A stretch of DNA of 64,000 nt from Capitulum mitella (taxonomy: Eukaryota; Arthropoda; Thecostraca; Pollicipedomorpha; Pollicipedidae). The notes under the pieces were generated by a model, which saw only the letters and a program-made list of their open reading frames with translations, was not told where the DNA came from and did no database searches. Of this stretch, positions 22,654 through 35,247 are shown piece after piece. The DNA is taken from positions 18,516,903-18,580,902 of the forward strand of contig CP099845.1 of assembly GCA_030062745.1 (NCBI GenBank). The letters are read 5' to 3'. Both the position numbers and the translations under genes were made by a program. Position 1 is the stretch's first letter. Each line of letters opens with the position of its first letter.

Positions 22654-23519
22654 TTGGCCGTTCTGAATACTGAAACCACATTGCGATTTTTCCAAGTCCA
22701 GTAGCTCGTCCTCGAAAATGTGTAGACTTTGCCACTGATGTATACGTCTAAGCGATTAGCGATTTGGAAATGCGGCCTCTATTGCAGCACCCGGACCTGC
22801 TACTGTATCCTTATCTCACGAGAGCAGTACATGGTCAACAGTTTCATTGGTTTCGTTGAAATGATGCATATACAAAGGTATGTATATCATTAACCACTAG
22901 GAATCTGCGCGAACAGTTCAATAAACAGAAGTTACAGTTGTGTAAAGCCATACAATGGAAGACATCGTTGACATAAGTGTATCCGTGCTACTGGTATCAA
23001 AAGTTATGTTCCGTCTGGGCTCATCGGACCGGGAATGGACAGCTGACCTACCACTTGCTCTTTTCTCTTCATATTATCATTGACGCCACTGGAAAATGTT
23101 TGATATGGGTGGACATAAATATCTATGTTTTCCAACATTCACAGTGCTAATGCATACACTTCTTTAATCCTAGCCGGATGCAGGGGCCTTTCAAAGAAAT
23201 CGCCGTGGAACAGTGGTCAGCGCGGGGCCCCCTCCCGATCAGCCCCCATTTCTTGTTCTTCAAGTATGAAAAACGTTGATCTGCTCGAGTCCAGGGGGGA
23301 ATTCTTTGATGCAGCTCTGCGTTTTTTACCATATAAAATAACCAAAGAACCCGGGCGTATCAACTTATTTGAGAAAATTTTGCGTTTTTCCTGTACAAAG
23401 TGGCCAAAATACAACAGCCGCGGGATTTTAGGCAGCTGCGCCCCTCCCTCCATTTCAAATGTTCTATCTGTATCTGATCTAGGAGCCCCTTTTGCCTCCT
23501 CGTAGTTTCTAGAGACTTT
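22654..23519. other. intergenic, no gene seen
   Basis: No repeat family recognised. An open frame of 126 codons (23125-23505) has no start or splice context that would support it, and no domain. Confidence 0.4.
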
Positions 23520-25000
23520 TTGCTAGGGTCTCAGGTTCCTTTTACATTTTCACATGTTCCTCGGGACGTCTCAGTCACTCCCTTATCAGTTTCAGGAACA
23601 CCTCTGGCAGTTTCATGGACCCATCTGGCAGTTTCAGGGGCACTTAAGCCATCTCGGGTCCGTTCCTGTCGTCCCTGAGACATTTTTACCGCCTCAGGGG
23701 GTCCTCAGGCGGTAACAAAGGCCCTCTTTAAGTCTCTCATCCTCTCTCCCGTGACAAAGACGCCTCTGGAAATCCTCTGGCTGTTTCAGGAGTTTCTGGA
23801 CGTCTCAAGATTAAATAGTTTCAGGGGCTCCTGTTGTCCTAGGTGACCCGCTTGTCGTTTTTGGGGCACAGTCTTGCCGTCTCATGGACCCTGTGGTAGT
23901 TAAAAAAGACTTTTTTAGCTTTCGTACATTTTAGCGATCTCAAGGCCCCTGTGCGGTATCATGAGCCCTCTGAACCTCTCCGGTGGCCTCCATGGCTGTA
24001 TCAGGGGTCTTCCTCTGTTACATGGGGTATGTCTGGCAGTCTTAGAGCACCTCTAGCCGTATCAGGGACCCTTGTTGGTGCGCCTCGCGGCAGTCTCAGA
24101 GGGACCTTTTTTGTGCCAGGAGCCCACCTAACACCCTCGGGGGCCCTCTAGACATCCAGGACCCCCATACCGCCTCAGAGGTCCTCTTATCGTCTTTGCC
24201 TCGCAGGCGGTCCCCAAACCTTTTTGACGGTCTCAGCAGCCATCTGATGTGTAGAGGCCCATCTTGCAAGCATCCAGGTTTTCAAAAAGACCAGTGCAGC
24301 CCATTCGGAGCCCCTCTCGAGGTTGAGAAGGTCACTAATGAATCTTTGTTCAAGGGGCCCCTGTGGCTGGCCAGGATCTCTTTATGCCGCTATAGGCACC
24401 CTCTTAAGTGTCTCAGGGGCCTCTCTGCCACTTTTAGCGGTCTCGTGGAACCTTTGCCGTGTTGGGGCTCCTCTTGCGGTCCCAGGGCTCTTTGGAGAGT
24501 TTCAGAGGCCCTTATATCCATTTAGATTCCATTCCATGCATTTAGCAGCAGAAACTTTCATCTTTTCACACAGGTCCGTGGAACCCATTCGTGGCCTCTA
24601 TGACATTGTTGGGGCCACTATGCCATCCTGGGAGCTCAGTCCTCATCTTGGTCATCTCAGGGGTCCTTTTGGGGTCTCAGGGACAATCTGCCGTGTTGGG
24701 ACCCTGTTGTGGTCTCAGGAGCTCTTTGGGAGCTTCAGGGGCAGTTTTATGAGTCTTAGGGATCATCAAATTCTCCCAGAGACCCCCTGTCTGCATCAAG
24801 AACCCGTCACGTTTTCACAGTGAACCCCGTTCACGTTTACACGTTTTCACGTTTTCACGTGAAACCCATTGGGGCCTCCATCATGACATTCCAGATGCCC
24901 CTATGCTGTTCTAGGGACTCAGTCCTCGTCTTGATCGTCTCAGAGACTCTTCTGGAGGTCTCAGGGGCAAACTGTTGTGGTCTTGGAGCCCTTTGTGAGC
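23520..25000 (+). repeat. degenerate ~20-21 bp minisatellite, left part
   Basis: A long array of loosely conserved units such as GTTTCAGGAACACCTCTGGCA and GTTTCATGGACCCATCTGGCA, with a core 'TCTCAGGGGCCCCT'. The units drift to longer periods in the middle. Long open frames inside (24196-24823) arise from the repeat and are not treated as genes. The array continues after an A element at 26177. Confidence 0.7.
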
Positions 25001-26176
25001 TTAAGCGGAGGGTTAGACAGTATGGCCAATTTCCGGCAGGGGACGGATTCGGCCCCCCCCCTCCCTCGAGATCTCGAGAACTACACATCCGATTTTGTCG
25101 CAACAAATTGGAATCAATTTGCCATGACGTAAACTGCACTTAAAAAAATTAAAATGGAGTAAAAATATCAAAATGGGGGGTACTTTTGGACTTCTTATAA
25201 AACCGTTTTTTATGGACCGATTCCGATGAAATTGGCCTGAATCGAAAGATTAAAGATGAGACTTTCAAAATCGCTACACACATTTGAAATTTCGAGAAAA
25301 TTCATAGGCATTCACAGGGTTTCAAAAATAGGGGACTAGTTTTTTTAACAGCTGAATGAACAAAAAAGGCAAAAACATTTTTTTGGTTTCTGCTAGTCGT
25401 GGTATGCTAAAGAAGTACAAATCGTATTACAATGTTTGTATAATGTTAGCATAGGCAGTGCCAGGGGCATGAAAAAGGGGGAACTGCCATGGTCATATGC
25501 ACTTCAGATCAGCTTGTGATCTTTGACCTTATATGACCTCCAGTGACCTTGGAGTCACTTGAGATGATCTCGTGTGCATTTAGTATGATCTGTAAACGTT
25601 TTCAATCATTTGAATTCACTCTATTTCAAAGATTCCATTTTACTTTTTTGTGATATAGGGTACGCGCGCTGCCATTTTAGGTCATAGCTCCGAGACCCGA
25701 CCTGATGTTAAGCTGAAACTTGATACACAAGTAGAGGACACCCTTCTATGTCATATATATTCTGGGCTTAGAATTAAAAAATAGCGCCGAAATTATTACT
25801 ATAAAACCAAATGTTGTCTTTTGACCTTGATCTGAACTTGTAGTGACCTAAGATGAACAAAATTGTTTTTGAACGTCGCGCAACTATTTTGCTATATATC
25901 CATATAAAGTTTTAAGTTCTGTCTTAATAACACCATTTTTGGCAGTCATTTTCTTTGACCCTTAACAGGGCCAAAAATGGCCTGAGATGCTTCCTAAAAA
26001 CGTTGCCTGGCTCCGCCCTTGAGCAGAATAAAAGTTCGAAATTTTGTGACAGTACGTAAAACAATAGCTAGGAAACGTGACCAAGTTTCGTGAAGCTGCC
26101 TCCAAAAGCCTGGAATTGGCAAGCAGAAAACCCGAGGGGGGCGGATTCAGCCTCCCCCTGCCAGGGATAGGGTTAA
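25001..26176 (-). mobile_element. family A MITE, copy A8, inserted in the minisatellite
   Basis: Right end GGGATAGGGTTAA (TTAA 26173-26176) is intact apart from substitutions. The left end keeps TTAA (25001-25004) but lacks about nine bases of the inverted repeat, then continues GGAGGGTTAGACAGTATGGCC. It contains a minus-strand TCAAGGTCA (25822-25830). The DR1 position is mutated. The flanking minisatellite is the same on both sides. Confidence 0.8.
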
Positions 26177-26319
26177 GGGGTCTTTCTGTACGTCAAAGGG
26201 GTCACCTAACACTGCCAGAGACCCTCCTGACGACATCAAGAACCCGTTACATTTAACGACCTTGTGAAGCTCCTACGGGCCCCTTCGAGGCCTTTTTTGA
26301 GCCTGAGATAGACCCCGTC
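26177..26319 (+). repeat. ~20-bp minisatellite, right part
   Basis: Continues the array that A8 interrupts. GCCAGAGACCCTCCTGACG and ATCAAGAACCCGTTAC match 'CCCAGAGACCCCCTGTCTGCATCAAGAACCCGTCAC' at 24776-24810. Confidence 0.65.
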
Positions 26320-27020
26320 TCAGGCCTCGGGGAGGGCGATCGCCGCTATCATCCCCACCTCCCTCGCGCCTGGTCGGAAGGGAGGGATTTTCACTCGCAC
26401 CGATGACGGGGAGAGAGAAAGCACTTCCCTCGCCATTTGGCCCCGAATTGAGCTAGCGCTTCGAGACAAACAGAAATCGATATCCGTGTGCCAAAGGAAT
26501 TCAACGGTACCCATGTTGATCCTGTCAGGTCAGCCATTGATCGCCTAGGTCAGGTCAAACTTGACACTTGACGACTATAAATCGATTTTGCTCTGTTAAA
26601 ACGACACATTTGTGGCCAAATAAGACTAAAATCTTCTAGTCAAAAATTAGTTAAGGAACGTCCTAAGGTTAAAAAGGTAATCTTAGGTCACTGACCTTGT
26701 CTGGCCTTGCAAAGGTCATTGGCCTATCTAAAGTGACCTGTTCGCATGTGGACTATCGTTCTGAACCGATTTCATGACCGTCACCGCCCTCAAACAGTGA
26801 AAAAAACGGCATTTGGCGCACAGTTCGCTCTGCAAGCTCTCAGTTATGACGTCATCGCTCGGTGCCCTGAGACAGGATGGGGCCACGCTTTTTCAAAACA
26901 TGCGCAACGAATGTGTCTTCAACTATGTCATATTTCATGGTGTTGACTTGCGCCGTTTCGCCGTAATCCAGGAAACACTGCTTGCGGGTGCATCCAACAC
27001 CGTCGTGCAACGAGGGTTAA
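26320..27020 (+). mobile_element. family F-related fragment
   Basis: Shares 'GAATTGAGCTAGCGCTTCGAGACAAA' with 18583-18606 and has AGGTCA-rich sequence at 26520-26740. It ends CGAGGGTTAA (TTAA 27017-27020), the reverse complement of the TTAACCCTCG start of F at 18500. The left inverted end was not found. Confidence 0.45.
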
Positions 27021-27920
27021 GTTATCATTGCGACTTGGTAGAGTACTGGGGGCCAAGCTCCAAATTATGAGGGGGCCCAGCCCACCACTGGGATGGGGGC
27101 AGCTCAGCATTGGGGGGTCAGCTGAAAACTAGGGGCATGCCACCACAAAGAGATCCAAAGTTCCGTCCCTGGTAATGTTGTACATGTATGCCAGAATATA
27201 TCTGGGCGAGTTAAGTGCTCCCATGCAAATAAGCTCAGTATTTGTCGATTTAACCTTGTGTCGTTGCCATTATTCTGCATTGCAATGGTATTCCCTATAT
27301 AATTACCAAAAAAGGCTCTTCTGTGCACAGAATGAATCGTTTATTCGTGTGTGACTCATTTCCAGCGCTATTGCTCAGAAATCAACCAAGCGTCTTTGCT
27401 TGGGTCGAATGTTCACATCAAATCAAATGAAAACGACCTGTTTGGAAGGGACTGCAGGTCGGATACGGTCTGGTCAGTCTCCTCGACGCCCTTACAGCCC
27501 TCCGGCAGAAGATGTCACGTGATCATTACGCGCTCTTTTCTCACAACCTCTACCCAGTACCCCATTCACAACACAACTGAACTTATCAGTTTGAAGGCAG
27601 AGAGGGTTAGTGCAGTGGTGGAACTAAGAATCCTGCCCAAAGGCCCTGCCTACCAAGCGCAAATATAGTTTTACGTGTCTTAGGCATGAAATTATGAAAT
27701 GAAACACAAGTTTAAAATTCTTACGGGTACTGTTACGTCGCGCCAGCTAGTTGCTCAAATCACATTACCTTAGCACCATAAATACCGGAACTGTGGCCAG
27801 CTTACCGCAAAGACTCTGATACCTACCATTACCTTTGTGGAGACCTGAACGTATGACCGTCTTTAAAATTGGTACAGTCAGAGCCATTTTGCGGTTATTT
27901 TTCCAAAGAGAAACTTAAGG
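27021..27920. other. intergenic, no gene seen
   Basis: A G-rich stretch at 27050-27120 and unremarkable sequence after it. No gene or repeat family recognised. Confidence 0.4.
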
Positions 27921-29033
27921 TTAACCCGCTCCCGACTGCCAGTCGGCGCCGATCACGCCCGACTGGGGGCATTGATCGCCCCTCTCTAACTCACGAACGG
28001 TTGTTCGCACGATAAAAATAAGCACCCAGTTGGAAAGCTCGTTACAAGTAGAACTCAAAACTGGTCTCATTTTCAGTTTTGCGTAACATATAAGCCATTT
28101 ACGCCCTATATATGTTTTCTCACAGCAGATTGTATGATACCGAGAAGCAGCCTGGATCTCAAGGGCTCTGATTAATACAGTCTAGGTAAAGGCACCAGCG
28201 AAGAGATAAAAGTCCACAGGCCTATATGCCTAATTTCTCCGATTTATCCAACATATACGCCGAAACAATGAATTAAAGACGCTGCAATTTTCGCGTGGAC
28301 TGCCGGCAGGCGCCGTACCCAAGCGCGGTATGCAATTAAAAGGAATTAATTTTAGTGTTTCTTTGGTTTTGCAGCATAAGCCTTTCCATGCAATATTTAT
28401 TGACCCTAGTGGTTTTTGTGACGGTTCCTCATGCCTAAATTCGGGAAAAATTCACTGGTTACCCATCCACTCAATTGGCGGAGGTTTATTCGCAAGAGCC
28501 TGTTTATTTTCAAAACATGCAATTTTTTAGACTTTTTGAGCTTTGTGGTAATATTTGTAACTGTGCGAGCCAGTTCTGCCATTTTCCACCCGCTCTGAGC
28601 AATTCATCGCCAATTTTGACGGCGATGCATCTTGGCTCATAACAATTATTTGTGACCTGACCTCAGATCAAAAGCTGAAAGTCACGAATACTTTGCCCGT
28701 TGACGGTAACTAGATGTCCGCATCACCCTACACTAAAAATGTTGCGAAAAAGCCCGTCAATGTCCGAAAAAAGACGACATGTCTCGAAAAAGGACTTGAT
28801 TGCGATGTCATGTTTTCCGAAAAAGTTACAAGTCGCTAAACTTTTTTGGACATAGGTCCGCTTTACCTGATCTAGGTCAGACACCTGACTTTACCTGAGG
28901 TCAAAACTTTGACACAAGGTGTAAAAATGATCAAGTAAAAAGTTTACGAAGTTTCGTGCCGCGCGTTTGTTTGTTCTTGCGCAATCTTGGAAAAACCTCT
29001 GGGGGTCAAACGCCTCCCCCAGTCGGGGAGAGC
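27921..29033 (+). mobile_element. family B MITE, copy B4, right end decayed
   Basis: Starts TTAACCCGCTCCCGACTG (27921) and follows B through the CACGAACGGTTG block, the 'TATACGCCGAAAC' block and the 'GACATAGGTCCGCTTTACCTGATCTAGGTCAG' region. The final inverted repeat and right TTAA are not recognisable. It has an internal deletion relative to B1 near 28800. Confidence 0.75.
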
Positions 29034-30129
29034 CGTGGATTTTCATAGCTATATTCCGCGTTGAAATCAACGTCTCATGTGTTCAGGTTTGCAGGTACGC
29101 AAGACGCTCGTCCATCATACAACATCTATATCAAAGAGACCAAACAACGGCTGAAAAGTTCAAAGTCGACTTCCGACATTCTGAAAAGAAATTTGTCCTC
29201 CTGCATCCATACGTATCTCATGTTGCAAGCAGTGCCAATGTAAAACGAGATTTAAAAATGGGAAGAACCTCCACCCGCCCCGGAGGGTTCTTTCTTCACA
29301 GGGGCCCATGGCACAAAATCCCCCCTCCCGTCCTTGGTGAAGTTCTGGATACGCCCCATGCTACTGGCTCTTTCGGAGCTCCAGAATGTATGCTTCGATG
29401 ACTTCAAACAAACTCGAAAAAATGGCGAAGTTATAAATCATTATCATTACTATAACGTCATTCTGGTATGATCCCGGATGATCTTGACAACCGTTGCTTC
29501 ACCGAAATGTGCAAAATTATCTTTCCAAAGTGTTCCGAACATTTGGCGACGCTACTTCGTTTGATTGCAGAGTATATGGAGGAGAAAAATTTGCGGCGTC
29601 TAACCACCATCCTTAGCGAGAAGTGGGTAAACTATCACTTTCCATGTATTTCATGCTGGGATATGATTTGATTATATGGCATAATGACAATCGATCAAGG
29701 CCCTTATGTTTCAGAAGCTTGAATTTGTAGAGTAAAACCACGTTGTCTACAATCATGAACGTCTGCTTGCACGTATACGTGAAAACATTCCTATTTCCTG
29801 GCAATTCTTTCTCTGTTTCCTCCCTCGCAACACCAGTAGTTCTTCAACGACCAGATCTAACAACCGGAGTTGCGTGGGCTTGACCCGCGGCCGATAATGT
29901 CGGCGGGGTCGTCTGCCACCGCCGCCGACATGACGGCCGATTTAGCTGTCAGCCAGCACACGTGGCGCGGCGGCACCAGATGCGCGAGACCACTTCAGAA
30001 GAGGGCACTGCCCCGCGGGGGCGGCCGGCCTGTCGACCAGGCAGGCCGACGCCGACCTCGCCAGGCAGGCGACCGACACCGGCCGGCCAGGTCACACGCA
30101 CGCCTCCTCCGCCACAGACGCTGGCCAAG
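29034..30129. other. intergenic and 5' flank of the 30130 gene
   Basis: From 29840 GC and CpG rise towards the first exon at 30130. The 29468-29670 frame encodes a short helical-looking peptide with an ATG start and a GTAAAC donor-like site near 29624. It may be an isolated exon, but there is no partner exon or homology to support a call. Confidence 0.35.
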
Positions 30130-30198
30130 ATGAAGCGCCTGCTGCTGCTGCTGCTGGCGGCAGCTGGGAACTCCGTGTCAGCCACTCCGACGCTCAAA
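30130..30198 (+). CDS. exon 1 (signal peptide) of Cys-rich secreted protein gene
   Basis: ATG at 30130 has A at -3 and opens a 23-codon exon encoding a classic signal peptide (Lys-Arg, six Leu, Ala-rich, cleavage likely after Ser-Ala at 17-18). It is followed directly by a GTGAGA donor at 30199, in phase 0. Reading through the donor instead gives a long Arg-rich frame to 30564 without domain character, which I regard as intron. The exon lies in a CpG-rich island. It is joined by prediction to 35248-35808, where a strong acceptor opens a phase-0 frame. The ~5 kb intron contains MITE A4 and repeat C2. The joining of these two exons is inferred and needs transcript evidence. Confidence 0.6.
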
Positions 30199-30705
30199 GT
30201 GAGAGACGCCGCAGAGCGACGGCCCGTGCGGACGGTCGCGGCCGCCGGCGTCGGGCGAAGCCGTGTTCGGCACGAGTTCTCGAGGTCTCTGACGCAGACG
30301 CGTCTGACGCCACTTCAGACGCCGTGCGGCCGCCGACGTCGCAACTGGGAACATTTGAAAGATCTGGCCTCCTTGCGAGAGAGGATAATCGGCATCCTTC
30401 CCGGAATGCCGGGGCTACGAATATCGGCGATATTAGCAACGGGCATGACTAGTTGTTCAGAAATGTGCACAAGACGCCATTCTTTTCCGAGAGGCACGCT
30501 CAAGAAGAATGATGCACGTGTTATACTCGGCGCGTCATATCATCACGTCTTTAACAGAAACTAATGCTACACCTTGTTCTGGTCGTCCGAATAAAGCAGC
30601 CGACAGGACAGGTAGGGTAGTGGGCCCACCAAGTTCCAGCAAATAAAACGCAGGTCCTGTCAGCGTTGCATAGAAAGATATAGTCTTTGAATGTCTCTGG
30701 CCTTA

Positions 30706-31923
30706 CTAACCCTATTCCCGGCAGGGGGGGGGGCGGAATCCGCCCCCCCCTCGGGTTTTTTGCTTGCCAATTCCAGGCTTTTTGACGCAGATTCACGAAA
30801 CTTGGTGACTTTTCCTAGCTATTCCTTCTACGCGCCGCGACAAAATTTCGAAATTCTATTTTGCTCAGAGGCGGAGCCAGGCAACGTTTTTGGGAGGCAC
30901 CTCAGGTCATTTTCGGCCATGTTGAGGGTAAAAGGAAAATGTCTGCCAAAAACAGAGTTTTTAAGATACAACTTAAAACTTTATATGAATGTTTAGCTAA
31001 ATAGTTGGGCAATGTGCATATGTAATTTTGTTTATCTGAGGTCACTTTAGAATGTCAGGTCAAGGTCAAAAGCAAAAATTTGTTTTTTCGCAATAATTTC
31101 GGCGCCGTTTTTCAAATGCCAAACCCGGAATATATATGACGTAGAATGGTTCCCTCTACTTGTGTAGCAAGTTTCAGCTTGATATCAGGTCGGGTCACGG
31201 AGCTATCACCTAAAATGTCAGTGCGCGTACCCTATATCGCAAAAGCCAAAAAATGAATTTTTTGGAACAGAGTGAATTCAATCGATTAAAAACGTTTACA
31301 GATAATATTGAATGCACACGACATCATTCCAGGTGACCCCAAGGTCACTGGAGGTCATTTAAGGTCAAAGGTCACAAGTTGATCTGAAGAACGTGTGACC
31401 ATGACAGTTCCCCCTTTTTTATGTCTCTGGCACCGCCTATGCTAACATTATACAAACATTGTAATGCGATTTGTACTTCTTTAGCATAACATGACTAGCA
31501 GAAGCTAAAAAAGTGTTTTGGCCTCTTTTGTTCATTCAGTTATTAGAAAACTAATCCTCCTATTTTTAAACCCTGTGAACGCCCATGAATTTTCTCAAAA
31601 TTTCAAATTTGCATACCCATGGTAAAAGCCCTATCCATAATCTCTCGACTGATGCCAGTTTCATCGAAATCGGTCTGTAAACAACGGAGTTATAAGAAGT
31701 CAAAAAGTACCCCCATTTTGATATTTTTGCCCCCTGTATCCACAAATTTCAAAATTTTGAAAATTTCTTTTTATAAAAATGTAGTTCACGTCACGGCAAA
31801 TCGATTGCCGTTTGTTGCGATGAAATCGGATAAGTAGTTCTCGAGATCTCAGGGGGAGGGCCGAATCCGCCCCCCCCTACCGGGAATCGGCCATACCGTC
31901 TAGCCCTCCGGGAATACGGCTAA
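30706..31923 (+). mobile_element. family A MITE, copy A4, flanked by CTAA
   Basis: Aligns with A3 end to end. Left flank is CTAA (30706-30709) before CCCTATTCCCGG. Right end reads CCGGGAATACGGCTAA with CTAA at 31920-31923. All other near-complete copies have TTAA or single-base variants. It carries TCAAGGTCA (31060-31068) and a perfect DR1 (31362-31374). It lies in the predicted intron of the Cys-rich secreted protein gene. Confidence 0.88.
31362..31374 (+). promoter_or_regulatory. perfect DR1 site in A4
   Basis: AGGTCA-A-AGGTCA, at the same internal position as in A3 and A5. Confidence 0.5.
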
Positions 31924-32954
31924 ATTTGGAAACGCTCGGTCGCCCATATGGAGGGAAACCGTCTTAAACTAAAAATGTCACTTTCCGGACGTCGTTCCGA
32001 ATAACGTCATGCAAAATTTTCGGCTGGCTATTTCTTTAAGGCTATTAATAAGCTCTGTTAAAGCTGTTTCAATTAATCCAGATCATGTCAGAACCATTGG
32101 CCCAGTTCCACGAAGGTTAACTGGCTCTTCGGGTCGGAATGACTCTACCTCTTCTGAGTGTTTTCATAGACAACGAAAATTAGAAAGGATTGGGTATTCT
32201 TAAGAACAACTAACCTTGACGTAACAGCCTAATGATTCTGGGTCAGCCACCATTGTGCAACAGAGGTCAATACCTACATTGCTGTATGACCTCTGTACTT
32301 CGTTTAGGACAAAACTAAGTTTAAAAACGCACAAATTATACACGATCCCGCGATTGGTCACAACGAAGTTAAAAAAGCAGTTGAATGAACTTCGTGTCCG
32401 AAGTGAAATGCAATAATTCACCGACATGTGCATGGATATCTGGGGTGGGCTAGATAATGCAGTTGTCCGAAGTTCAAAAGAGCTGTATAGTTTTGTTCTT
32501 TACCAGCTTAGTTTTGAGCGTTTGAAGCTTAAAAATAAATCAAGAAACACAAAAAATGTTCATACCACTGCGTTCATACCCTGCATGAGCTTATTACGCA
32601 AGCAGTGAATGGAAATTAATATCTATTAAGAAACGTTTCTCTCGTCAGGCCGGAGGAGACGTTGTTGGAAGTGCGGAACAAGCCAAGGTCGGTACAGGAG
32701 GATCATCCGTAGTCGTCGGTACAGGAGGATCATCTGGAGCCGGGAGAAAGGTAACCCTGCTGCCATTTCTGGGGCTCAGATGCGCCTGAGAGCGAGCTTC
32801 TGTTCTGTGGCTTGCTGAGTACTACTGACAAAGCCAACGGCTTGAAGTTCCGTGTGGATTTACTTCCACCATGCCGGGGTTCACGAGAACCCCCTCCAGC
32901 TTTCTGAGGTTAGCCAAAAAGGGGAAAGGATCGGAAATACCAAGCATGGGGCAC
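31924..32954. other. intronic or intergenic, no exon seen
   Basis: AT-rich. A short direct duplication, 'GTCGGTACAGGAGGATCATC', occurs at about 32689 and 32715. No other structure was recognised. Confidence 0.4.
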
Positions 32955-33722
32955 CTTTCATACATCATTTTTCCTCCTTGCATAAATTTTTAAACTTTGG
33001 GTCACCTCAGATTATTGACCTAGGACAGCTCAAGTTTGACCAGGTTCCAAAAAATCGAAAGTGGCATAACATTTAGTGAAATTTGTGGATCGACATGAAA
33101 CTTGGCATGTTGATAAGACATAACAAAGGAATTAATTCTGCTATCTCGAATTGTTGGACATTGCCATGTCATTGACATTACATTCGATGAACTTTCGCCT
33201 TTTTGTGTTTTCTGTTGAGATTGCAAGATTGCTTCGGCGGTTTTAAAGCTTGGGCATACACTCAAGTGCTTCTCACGCCATTTCTCTACGTAACTGTACC
33301 CCTTGACCCGTGATCTGGAGATGGGTCATTTTTCAAACCGAATTTTCAAACGCTCAGCCGGGTACGGTTCTTTAGTTTACAGTGTTTGGTTACACTGCGA
33401 GTGCATATTGGTACTCATATGCTTCGGAAGCACTAATATATCATAAAAACTTGTTTACCAGGGGTGAACCAATCCAATCTGACCAAGGCTGGCCTCATTT
33501 AACGCTTAGAAATATTTTGTTTGTTTCCAATGCGAACACATTTTGTAGGTCTCAAAAATTAAGAACTATGTCCATAATGTCCTACAGATTATATTGCCCA
33601 GTACTATTATTTTTGTTCGCTAAAATAAAAACCCTTCACGCCGCCAAAGTCCCTTCCCGTCAAATAATACCCTTTTGGATTGCTACCATGCCCGCCGCCT
33701 AGCATCTGAGGGACTTACGTGA
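32955..33722 (+). repeat. interspersed repeat family C, copy 2
   Basis: Collinear with 1620-2416, with shared start (TCATACATCAT), shared TGACCTAGG/AGCTCAAG block and shared end (AAAATAAAAACCC, TTTTGGATTGCTACCATGCCCGC, AGCATCTGAG). No coding frame. Confidence 0.55.
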
Positions 33723-35247
33723 AAGATGCTTTGGGCACGTTCCACACCGTATTTTCTGGACTCAGGGCTATTGACTGGTGGTGGATTGGTTCAGATACGA
33801 CGATCATATCCCGAAATAACAGAGGCTGCCGTTTTTGACACCTTCCAGGCGGTGGAGGGTATAAAAACACGCCAGCGGTGCCGGGTTAAGTGAAACAGCA
33901 TTTAATCCGCTCGTGATGGAGCGTTTTTCACCACACCTGTGGTTTTTCTTACATGCATGGAAAAGGCAGTAAGTCTGGGGAAAATCTTCCATAGTATCTT
34001 TTCCCCAAGTAAACGTGCGTAGAACGGCGAAAGATCACTGCAATCGGACGATAAGAATGGACACTACGGCAAAATGAGTCTTGTTCCGAGGGGGCCGACA
34101 CGCCGGCCGGCCAGCTCATCGGCAGGCCGAACCGCAGAAAATGGCCGGACAAATCGGCGCACCGCCCGCCTGATTCCGCCATGTGTCGCCAGTGACGGAT
34201 CCACGGGAGGGTGGGGGGTGCATGCACTTTTCCCCTTTCCAGGTCAGTGCACGTGGTAAATTGTCAGTTGAGTACTTACGGTCAGTTCCTGCACTGTCCG
34301 TGCACCACGTCCCCATTTTCAGAATCGTGGGTCCGCCTTTGGTGGAAACGGAAGTGGGCAGATAACTGAGCATTTTTCCGCCCTAAAATGACGGGAAAAA
34401 CAAGACAGCAGGAGCGAGCAACTCGCTAGCAATGTATGATTGACACACGTTGACTTAAAAATTAACTTAAATAGGTCACGCTCATTGTTTTTACACATTA
34501 TCACTGTAACAATACGGCCAGGATGACGCCTGCGAAATTCCATGCAAATGTGTCGGTAAACAGCCAAGATATGGACCTTAAACTCCAGTGACCTGTGTTG
34601 ACCCTAACATTGATCCCAGTCGGTTACATACATATTTCGTGTTTCTTTTTGATGTCATAATGTTTCAAGCTTTCTGCGTGCAAAATTTTACGCCAATATG
34701 TCAATAAAAGGTCATAAGGTCATAAGGTCGATAAAAATAAAAATCAAGTCGATAAAAAGTGGTAGCCCCCTAGCTGATTAGTTCGGGTAGGATTTGGAAG
34801 CCCATCAGTGAGCAGGTCAAATATGACTTCTTTTCGAAAACACAGGTGCGCCATAATGTAAACAAAATTGCGCTAATTTTGGGTTGCATAGCTCAGCACC
34901 CCACATTATATCCGAATACTTCCAACAACTAAATGTATTAATATATATAACAAATGCATTCGCCTACAGAAAATATGACTATTCGAAGTTCTTGTGATTC
35001 ACTAAAACAATTCATGCAGTTTTAAATGTGCATGACGATGTCGCGTGTTTTTTTTAGGACATGAGGGATACTAAACAAATAATGGTACATCAAGGCATAT
35101 AAATCATTTAAATATGAAGGTGTATGAATATCAAAGTAAAGGTATATAAATCAGCTCCTAGTTTCTCGTCGATTGCAGGTACCGAGGAACTAACGGCATC
35201 CTGACAGAAACGGTGGGTTTTACGGCATTTGTTGCCTTTCATTTCAG
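33723..35247. other. intronic or intergenic, no exon seen
   Basis: Holds a TATAAAA-containing motif at ~33860 without a nearby start. A GGATCCACGGGAGGGTGGGG block at ~34197 resembles transposon termini but has no partner. AT-rich sequence fills 34600-35160. A second acceptor-like AG at ~35179 precedes a frame that stops at once in phase 0. Confidence 0.4.

Noticed and set aside
24196-24823. Two overlapping plus-strand frames (109 and 166 codons) in the ~20-bp minisatellite
   Set aside because: They follow the repeat unit, have no signal or domain, and similar frames occur in other phases of the same array.
29962-30564. 200-codon plus-strand frame containing the 30130 signal peptide
   Set aside because: Upstream part lacks an ATG in good position, and downstream part is Arg-rich with no character. 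Splicing at GTGAGA (30199) to the phase-matched exon at 35248 explains the signal peptide better, though a retained form is possible.
33855-33870. TATAAAA motif as a promoter
   Set aside because: No start codon or exon with coding character follows within a sensible distance on the plus strand.
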